This document shows, piece after piece, positions 58,994 through 64,000 of a stretch of 64,000 nucleotides of DNA. The notes under the pieces were generated by a model. That model had not been told where the DNA came from. It searched no databases and worked only from the letters and a program-made list of their open reading frames with translations. The number at the start of each line of letters is the position of its first letter. Position 1 is the stretch's first letter. This DNA is from J095 sp964517605 (lineage in GTDB: Bacteria; Chloroflexota; Anaerolineae; 4572-78; J111). A program made the position numbers and the translations under genes. The stretch is from NCBI GenBank assembly GCA_964517605.1, contig CAZFCE010000004.1:62001-126000 (forward strand). The letters are read 5' to 3'.

Positions 58994-59464
58994 ATGTTTC
59001 CCTTAACCCGGCGGGCCGATTATGCCGCGCGCATTATGCTAGAACTGGGAGATAAAACAAATAGCGGACACCGGGTGCCGGCGTTGCTGGTTGCCCAAAA
59101 AGCCGGTATTCCCCTGGCTTTTTTGCGCAAAATTGTGGCGGATTTGGTTAAAGCCGGCCTGGTGCGAACATATTCCGGGCCGTCCGGCGGGCTGGAACTG
59201 GCTCAACCGGCGGCCAACATCAACCTGGCGCACATCATTGAGGCCATTGAGGGGCCAATTTGCCTTAATATTTGCCTGCTACGCGCCAACGAATGCCCGC
59301 GTGATAAAGTTTGCCCGGTTCATAACGTTTTGGGCCGGTTGCAGGCCAACATTATTCAACAGTTGCAGGAAGTTACCCTGGATAAACTGGTGGCCGAAGG
59401 CCGGGATTTACAGAACCCCGATCCGTCCTTTATTCCGCTGCTCGATGCCGGGGCGGCGGCCTGA
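58994..59464 (+). CDS. Rrf2-family transcriptional regulator
   Basis: A 156-residue winged-helix protein: LTRRADYAARIMLELG opens the family, KAGIPLAFLRKIVADLVKAG is the recognition-helix region and YSGPSGGLELA the wing. Three well-spaced cysteines (C in CLLRANECPRDKVCPVHNV, near 93-106) match the Fe-S ligands of IscR/NsrR-like members, so it may sense iron-sulfur status, oxygen or nitric oxide. The ATG at 58994 follows GAGGGGGG. It lies just upstream of cytochrome bd genes and probably controls them. Confidence 0.92.
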   Translation: MFPLTRRADYAARIMLELGDKTNSGHRVPALLVAQKAGIPLAFLRKIVADLVKAGLVRTYSGPSGGLELAQPAANINLAHIIEAIEGPICLNICLLRANECPRDKVCPVHNVLGRLQANIIQQLQEVTLDKLVAEGRDLQNPDPSFIPLLDAGAAA

Positions 59465-59487
59465 GTTGTGCCAATCAAAAGGAATCT

Positions 59488-59568
59488 ATGCCGGTTGACA
59501 CCAAACCGCCAAAAAACACAGCCTTAGCAAACGAGCCACCGGGTTGTGAGAGTTGCTTTTGGCGTTAG
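59488..59568 (+). CDS. Possible 26-residue small protein with CESC motif
   Basis: An ATG at 59488 with AAAGGA five bases upstream opens a 26-codon frame ending in TAG: it begins MPVDTKPPKNT and ends PPGCESCFWR. It is hydrophilic, so it is not CydX. It sits between the Rrf2 gene and cydA on the same strand. Expression is unproven; it may also be a leader peptide. Confidence 0.4.
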   Translation: MPVDTKPPKNTALANEPPGCESCFWR

Positions 59569-59618
59569 GGGTTAGCCGGTCTTAATCTATTTAAATATAT
59601 CAAGGAGGATTATAATTT

Positions 59619-61016
59619 ATGGATGCACTGATGCTGGCTCGATGGCAGTTTGGGGTGACTACGGTTTACCACTTCTTTTTTGTGCCGCTAACTTTGGGCC
59701 TGTCCATCCTGGTGGCGATTATGCAAACCGCCTATTTTCGCACCGGGGATGACGTTTACAAGCAGATGACCAAGTTTTGGGGCAAGCTCTTCCTCATTAA
59801 CTTTGCGATGGGGGTAGCTACCGGGATTGTGCAGGAATTTCAGTTTGGCATGAACTGGGCCGAGTATTCTCGCTTTGTGGGCGATATTTTTGGCGCTCCG
59901 CTGGCCATTGAAGCGTTGATGGCCTTTTTTATTGAATCAACCTTTTTGGGGCTGTGGATTTTTGGCTGGGACAAACTGAGCAAACGGGTGCATTTGGCCT
60001 GTATCTGGCTGGTGGCGATTGGCTCCAACCTGTCGGCTCTGTGGATTTTGATCGCCAACTCGTTTATGCAGCAGCCGGTGGGTTATGTGTTGCGCAATGG
60101 CCGGGCCGAAATGACCGATTTTTTTGCCCTGTTAACCAACGGCCATATTTTTGTGCAGTGGCCGCACGTTTTCACCTCGGCGATGGTGACTGCCGGCTTT
60201 TTTGTGCTGGCCATTAGCGCCTACCACCTGCTCAAAAAAGGCGCTCACACCGAACTTTTCCGCCGCTCATTTCAGATAGGGATTATTTACGCCCTGATCG
60301 GCGCGGTGGCGGTGATGTTAGTGGGGCACAGCCAGGCCCAATATATGATCAAAGTTCAGCCAATGAAAATGGCCGCCGCCGAAGCCCTGTGGGAAAGCGA
60401 AAACCCGGCGGGGATGTCGTTGCTTACCATTGGCAACGAGCCGGAACTGCGCGACGTGTTTGCCGTTAGAGTGCCCGGCTTGTTGAGCTTTTTGGCTTAC
60501 AACCGTTTTTCCGGCGAAGTAAAAGGCATTAAAAACCTGCAAGCCGAATACGAGCAAACCTATGGCCCCGGCAATTACATACCGCCGGTAGCGGTTAGCT
60601 ACTGGACCTTCCGCATTATGGTGGGCGCGGGGGTGGTGATGCTGTTGCTGGTGCTGTATGGTCTCTATTTAAGCTGGCGCAACACGCTGGATAAAAATTC
60701 GCTGTACCTGCGGGCGTTGGTATGGGCGGTGGCCCTGCCGTACCTGGCCAACAGCACCGGCTGGCTCTTTACCGAACTGGCCCGCCAGCCCTGGATTGTG
60801 TTCGGTCTGCAAAAAACCGCCGATGCGGTTTCGACCAATGTTTCCTGGGGGATGGTGCTGTTCTCGCTGATTGGCTTTACCGCGCTTTACGGTGTGTTGA
60901 TGGTGGCCGATCTGTACCTGCTAACCAAATTTGCCAAACAAGGGCCTGCTGAAGCCGATGCCGCAACACCGGTTGATCTGCCCGGCGGCGTTGCTGCCAG
61001 CGCCTACGTGAAGTAG
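59619..61016 (+). CDS. cydA: Cytochrome bd ubiquinol/menaquinol oxidase subunit I
   Basis: A 465-residue membrane subunit holding the b and d hemes. Visible features are the early heme ligand His18 (TTVYHFFFVPLTLG), FQFGMNWAEYSRFVGD with the conserved glutamates in GAPLAIEALMAFFIEST, a second histidine in FVQWPHVFTSAMVTAGFF and the C-terminal NSTGWLFTELARQPW. The Q-loop is short, as in the CydA of Gram-positive and related bacteria. It has a perfect AAGGAGG before the ATG and is followed by cydB after 15 bases. Confidence 0.97.
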   Translation: MDALMLARWQFGVTTVYHFFFVPLTLGLSILVAIMQTAYFRTGDDVYKQMTKFWGKLFLINFAMGVATGIVQEFQFGMNWAEYSRFVGDIFGAPLAIEALMAFFIESTFLGLWIFGWDKLSKRVHLACIWLVAIGSNLSALWILIANSFMQQPVGYVLRNGRAEMTDFFALLTNGHIFVQWPHVFTSAMVTAGFFVLAISAYHLLKKGAHTELFRRSFQIGIIYALIGAVAVMLVGHSQAQYMIKVQPMKMAAAEALWESENPAGMSLLTIGNEPELRDVFAVRVPGLLSFLAYNRFSGEVKGIKNLQAEYEQTYGPGNYIPPVAVSYWTFRIMVGAGVVMLLLVLYGLYLSWRNTLDKNSLYLRALVWAVALPYLANSTGWLFTELARQPWIVFGLQKTADAVSTNVSWGMVLFSLIGFTALYGVLMVADLYLLTKFAKQGPAEADAATPVDLPGGVAASAYVK

Positions 61017-61031
61017 AAAGGGAGATAAAAA

Positions 61032-62048
61032 ATGTTAGACCTGAACACTCTCTGGTTTGTTCTGATTGGCGTGCTTTTTATTGGTTTCTTCATTCTGGAA
61101 GGCTTTGATTACGGCGTGGGCATTCTGTTGCCGTTTTTGGGCAAAGATGATCGGGATCGCCGGGTGATTATCAACACCATTGGCCCGCTCTGGGATGGCA
61201 ACGAGGTTTGGATTTTAACCGGCGGCGGCGCTATTTTTGCCGCGTTTCCACACTGGTACGCCACCATGTTCAGCGGCTTTTATTTGGCCCTGGTACTGCT
61301 GCTCTTTGCGCTGATTATTCGCGGCGTGGCCTTTGAGTTTCGCAGTAAAGATAAACACCCCGCCTGGCGCGCCACCTGGGATTGGGCCATTTTTGGCGGC
61401 AGTTTAGTGCCGGCGTTGTTGTGGGGGGTGGCGCTGGGCAACCTGTTGCGCGGCGTGCCCATTGATGCCAAGATGATTTACGTGGGCGGCTTTTTTGATT
61501 TACTCAACCCCTACGCTTTGTTAGGCGGCTTAACCACTCTGACAATGTTCATCCTGCAAGGCGCTATCTTTTTGGCCCTGAAAACCAAAGGCGAAATCAC
61601 CAACCGGGCCATCGCCTCAACCAAAAAGGTGGGGCCGGTAACCACGGTGATTATCTTTGCCTTTATTGTGGCCGGCTATTTTATGACCGACGCCTTTACC
61701 CGCCTGGGCGTGAATCCGGGCGTGGTGCCGGTGGCTGCCGGCGGGTCGCTGCTGGCGGCGGGCTGGTTCATCCACCATAACCGGCCGGGGTGGGCCTTTG
61801 TCATGAACTCGCTGACCATTGCGCTCTCGGTGATTACCATTTTCATGTCGCTCTATCCCCGGGTGATTGTGTCCAGCCTCAACCCCGATTGGAGCCTGAC
61901 CGTTTATAACGCCTCCTCCAGCCCCTACACCTTAACCGTTATGACCGTTGTGGCGCTGATTTTTGTGCCCATCGTTCTGGTTTACCAGGGCTGGACATAC
62001 TGGGTGTTCCGCGAACGCATCGGGCGGGAATCGGTTTTGGAATATTAA
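61032..62048 (+). CDS. cydB: Cytochrome bd oxidase subunit II
   Basis: A 338-residue membrane protein with the CydB start FVLIGVLFIGFFILEGFDYG and GPLWDGNEVWILTGGGAIFA, and a C-terminal SSSPYTLTVMTVVALIFVPI segment. It forms the structural partner of CydA. A GC hairpin follows the gene, after which comes cydD. Confidence 0.97.
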   Translation: MLDLNTLWFVLIGVLFIGFFILEGFDYGVGILLPFLGKDDRDRRVIINTIGPLWDGNEVWILTGGGAIFAAFPHWYATMFSGFYLALVLLLFALIIRGVAFEFRSKDKHPAWRATWDWAIFGGSLVPALLWGVALGNLLRGVPIDAKMIYVGGFFDLLNPYALLGGLTTLTMFILQGAIFLALKTKGEITNRAIASTKKVGPVTTVIIFAFIVAGYFMTDAFTRLGVNPGVVPVAAGGSLLAAGWFIHHNRPGWAFVMNSLTIALSVITIFMSLYPRVIVSSLNPDWSLTVYNASSSPYTLTVMTVVALIFVPIVLVYQGWTYWVFRERIGRESVLEY

Positions 62049-62061
62049 TCCGTAACCCGGC

Positions 62062-62094
62062 AGCCGGCCCACGAACAATGCTCGTGGGCCGGCT
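62062..62094 (+). terminator. Hairpin after cydAB
   Basis: A perfect 13-bp stem, AGCCGGCCCACGA with TCGTGGGCCGGCT, around a 7-base loop, 14 bases past the cydB stop. The following bases (CCGTTTAATCTTTG) are only mildly T-rich, so termination may be partial. Confidence 0.7.
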
Positions 62095-62163
62095 CCGTTT
62101 AATCTTTGCCAGTAGCCTAAAAAGCTGAGTTTTTTGACTGACCACCTGACACCTTACTGCAAA

Positions 62164-62335
62164 TCCTTAACGCGAATAACCCAAATTGGACGAATATTAC
62201 GAATTTTTTAAGGGATCTCATTACATTCGTGTTATTCGTTTTATTCGCGCCATTCGTGCAGATTTTTTTGAGTCTATCCGGCAATTCGCCAATTTAAGTT
62301 ATTCGACCATTCGCGCCATCCACGTTTAATTTTTC
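62164..62335. repeat. CGAAT/ATTCG 9-bp phased repeat region, copy 4
   Basis: Four CGAAT-like units (one degenerate) every 9 bases after TTAACGCGAAT are followed by ATTCG units every 9 bases (ATTCGTGTT, ATTCGTTTT, ATTCGCGCC, ATTCGTGCA) and further ATTCGCC-like elements. No gene lies here. Confidence 0.83.
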
Positions 62336-62347
62336 AGGGAAGCCCTT

Positions 62348-64000
62348 TTGAACAAACAACTCATGCGCCGGGCTAAACTGGCGCAGGTGGCATTAATCCT
62401 CACCATCAGCCTGAGCGTGCTAACCGGCGGCGTCATTGTGGCGCAGGCGTTTTTTCTCAGCCGGATCATCAACCGGGTTTTTTTACAGGGCCAAACGCTG
62501 GCCCAGGTACAGGGCCTGGTGTTGCTGCTGGCGGCTCTCGGTTTGGCCCGCGCCGCCGGCGTTTGGCTCAACCAGATTGCGGCGCAGCGAGTTGCCAGCG
62601 CGGTTAAAAATGATTTCCGCCAGCGGTTGGCCGCGCATTTGCTGGCGCTGGGGCCGGCCTACACCCACGGCGAGCGCAGCGGCGAACTGGCCTCAACCAT
62701 TGGCGCGGGCGTTGAGGCGCTGGACGCCTATTTTAGCCAGTACTTGCCCCAACTGGTCACGGCGGTGCTGCTGCCGCTCCTCATTTTAGTGATTGTTTTC
62801 CCGCTGGATGTAACCTCCGGGCTGGTGCTGCTGTTCACCGCGCCGCTCATCCCCCTGTTTATGGCGCTGATTGGCAGCCACACCAAAACCCTCACCCAGC
62901 GCCAGTGGACAACCCTCAGCCGCATGAGCGCCCACTTTCTTGACGTGCTGCAAGGGCTAACCACGCTCAAAATGATGGGCCGCAGCCGTGAGCAAACCCA
63001 AACCATCGCCCTTATCAGCGATAGTTTTCGCCGCACCACTATGGGCGTGCTGCGCTTTGCATTTTTATCGGCGTTAACGCTGGAACTGCTGGCCACGCTC
63101 AGCACCGCCATTGTCGCCGTAGAAATTGGGCTGCGCCTGTTGTATGGCCGCCTTGAATTTGAGCCGGCCTTTTTTATTTTGGTATTGGCCCCGGAGTTTT
63201 ACCTGCCGCTGCGCCAGTTGGGAGCGCGTTTTCACGCGGCCACAATTGGGATTACCGCCGCTCACCGCATTTTTGAAATTTTAGATGCCGTTCCGGCGCT
63301 GCCAACGCCGGTATCCGGAAACATCGCGCCCCCGGCGGCCATCCATTTTAACCAGGTGCATTACAGCTACAACGATGGCCGGCGCCCGGCCCTGCGCGGC
63401 GTTTCGTTTAGTCTGCTGGCCGGCCAAAAAGTGGCGCTGGTTGGCCCCAGCGGCGCGGGTAAAAGCACCATCGCCCACCTGCTGCTGCGCTTCATTGAGC
63501 CGGCGCAGGGCGGCATTCTGGTTGATGGCCGGCCGTTGGGCCAACTCAACCCGGCGGATTGGCGCGCTCACCTGGCCTGGGTGCCGCAGTTGCCCTACCT
63601 GTTTCACGCCTCGGTGGCCGATAACATCCGGCTGGCCCGCCCGGAGGCTACCCCCGCCGAAATTGCCGCCGCCGCCCGGCAGGCTCACGCCGCTGCTTTT
63701 ATCGAGGCGCTGCCGCAGGGGTACAACACGCTGGTGGGCGAGCGGGGCGCGCGCCTGAGCGGCGGGCAGGCGCAGCGGCTTGCGCTGACCCGCGCTTTTC
63801 TCAAGGATGCGCCGCTGCTCATTTTGGATGAAGCCACCGCCCACCTTGACCCCGAACACGAAAGCCAGCTTCAGGCGGCCATTGAGCGGCTGCTGGCGGG
63901 CCGAACCGCGCTGATTATTGCTCATCGCCTGAATACCGTGGCTACCGCCGATAAAATTTTGGTGCTGGATCACGGCCAGATTGTCCAGAGTGGCCGCCAC
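62348..64000 (+). CDS. cydD: Thiol reductant ABC exporter subunit CydD, partial
   Basis: An ABC transporter half needed for cytochrome bd assembly (glutathione/cysteine export, heme-thiol homeostasis). The start is TTG at 62348 with AGGGA 7 bases upstream; an ATG five codons later is an alternative. At least 551 residues are present: about six membrane helices to residue ~310, then the ATPase with GPSGAGKST (Walker A), LSGGQ signature, and PLLILDEATAHLDPE (Walker B), with IIAHRL after it. Only the last part is missing at the window end. The order cydA-B-D is consistent with a cydABDC cluster. Confidence 0.93.
   Translation, partial: MNKQLMRRAKLAQVALILTISLSVLTGGVIVAQAFFLSRIINRVFLQGQTLAQVQGLVLLLAALGLARAAGVWLNQIAAQRVASAVKNDFRQRLAAHLLALGPAYTHGERSGELASTIGAGVEALDAYFSQYLPQLVTAVLLPLLILVIVFPLDVTSGLVLLFTAPLIPLFMALIGSHTKTLTQRQWTTLSRMSAHFLDVLQGLTTLKMMGRSREQTQTIALISDSFRRTTMGVLRFAFLSALTLELLATLSTAIVAVEIGLRLLYGRLEFEPAFFILVLAPEFYLPLRQLGARFHAATIGITAAHRIFEILDAVPALPTPVSGNIAPPAAIHFNQVHYSYNDGRRPALRGVSFSLLAGQKVALVGPSGAGKSTIAHLLLRFIEPAQGGILVDGRPLGQLNPADWRAHLAWVPQLPYLFHASVADNIRLARPEATPAEIAAAARQAHAAAFIEALPQGYNTLVGERGARLSGGQAQRLALTRAFLKDAPLLILDEATAHLDPEHESQLQAAIERLLAGRTALIIAHRLNTVATADKILVLDHGQIVQSGRH

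Overview
The window looks like chromosomal DNA of a GC-rich, free-living bacterium, most probably of the Chloroflexota (Anaerolineae/Caldilineae-like). This rests on the gene mix: proline/threonine-linked lipoproteins, kinase-FHA proteins, a giant PMP-type beta-helix surface protein, an F420-type nucleotidyltransferase, and many degenerate CGAAT/ATTCG intergenic repeats. The assignment is inference; there is no rRNA gene here. The window is cut at both ends (PduO at the left, CydD at the right) and contains one 100-N assembly gap at 40604-40703.

Region 1 (1-19.9 kb) is a B12-dependent 1,2-propanediol (or glycerol) bacterial-microcompartment locus. A long leftward operon encodes, in transcription order, PduU, PduV, a BMC-H shell protein, PduB, PduC-D-E (diol dehydratase), PduG-H (reactivase), a BMC-H with a long acidic/proline-rich tail, PduL, a flavoprotein, PduN and a PduO-type adenosyltransferase. 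A divergent rightward operon carries a zinc MDR alcohol dehydrogenase with a C-terminal encapsulation-peptide-like tail, a CoA-disulfide-reductase-like flavoenzyme and a methylthioribose-kinase-like protein. A second leftward group carries a PocR-type sensor kinase, an AraC-type response regulator, acetate kinase and EutJ. A cobalamin riboswitch followed by an intrinsic terminator lies in the leader of the sensor kinase, so B12 level probably gates expression of the regulators. The CoA-acylating aldehyde dehydrogenase (PduP) is not in the window.

Region 2 (20.2-36.9 kb) is a Pfa-type iterative fatty-acid/polyketide synthase ('secondary lipid' or PUFA synthase). A KS-AT-ACPx3-KR-DH protein, a KS-CLF-AT-DH-DH protein and a PfaD-type enoyl reductase lie in one leftward operon, with a separate PlsC-like acyltransferase converging on the end of pfaD. 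The three ACPs lie in nearly identical 324-bp DNA repeats, and the KS-CLF-AT-DH protein contains two in-frame intrusions of intergenic-type repeat DNA.

Region 3 (37-41.2 kb) has a tRNA nucleotidyltransferase/poly(A) polymerase-like gene, an FHA membrane protein and a small coiled-coil protein. It also has paired dispersed repeats, a helically phased TTGA array running into a 21-bp tandem repeat at the assembly gap, and a well-delimited candidate small RNA with its own promoter and terminator.

Region 4 (41.2-58.8 kb) holds a 1415-residue beta-helix secreted protein with a truncated relative beside it, two-subunit L-serine dehydratase, a Ser/Thr kinase with FHA domain, a lipoprotein phosphodiesterase, a CofC-like protein, a two-component system, RsgA, and several small or membrane proteins.

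Region 5 (58.8-64 kb) is a respiratory cassette: an Rrf2-family regulator with a candidate operator, a possible 26-residue small protein, cydA, cydB and the start of cydD (cytochrome bd oxidase and its thiol exporter).
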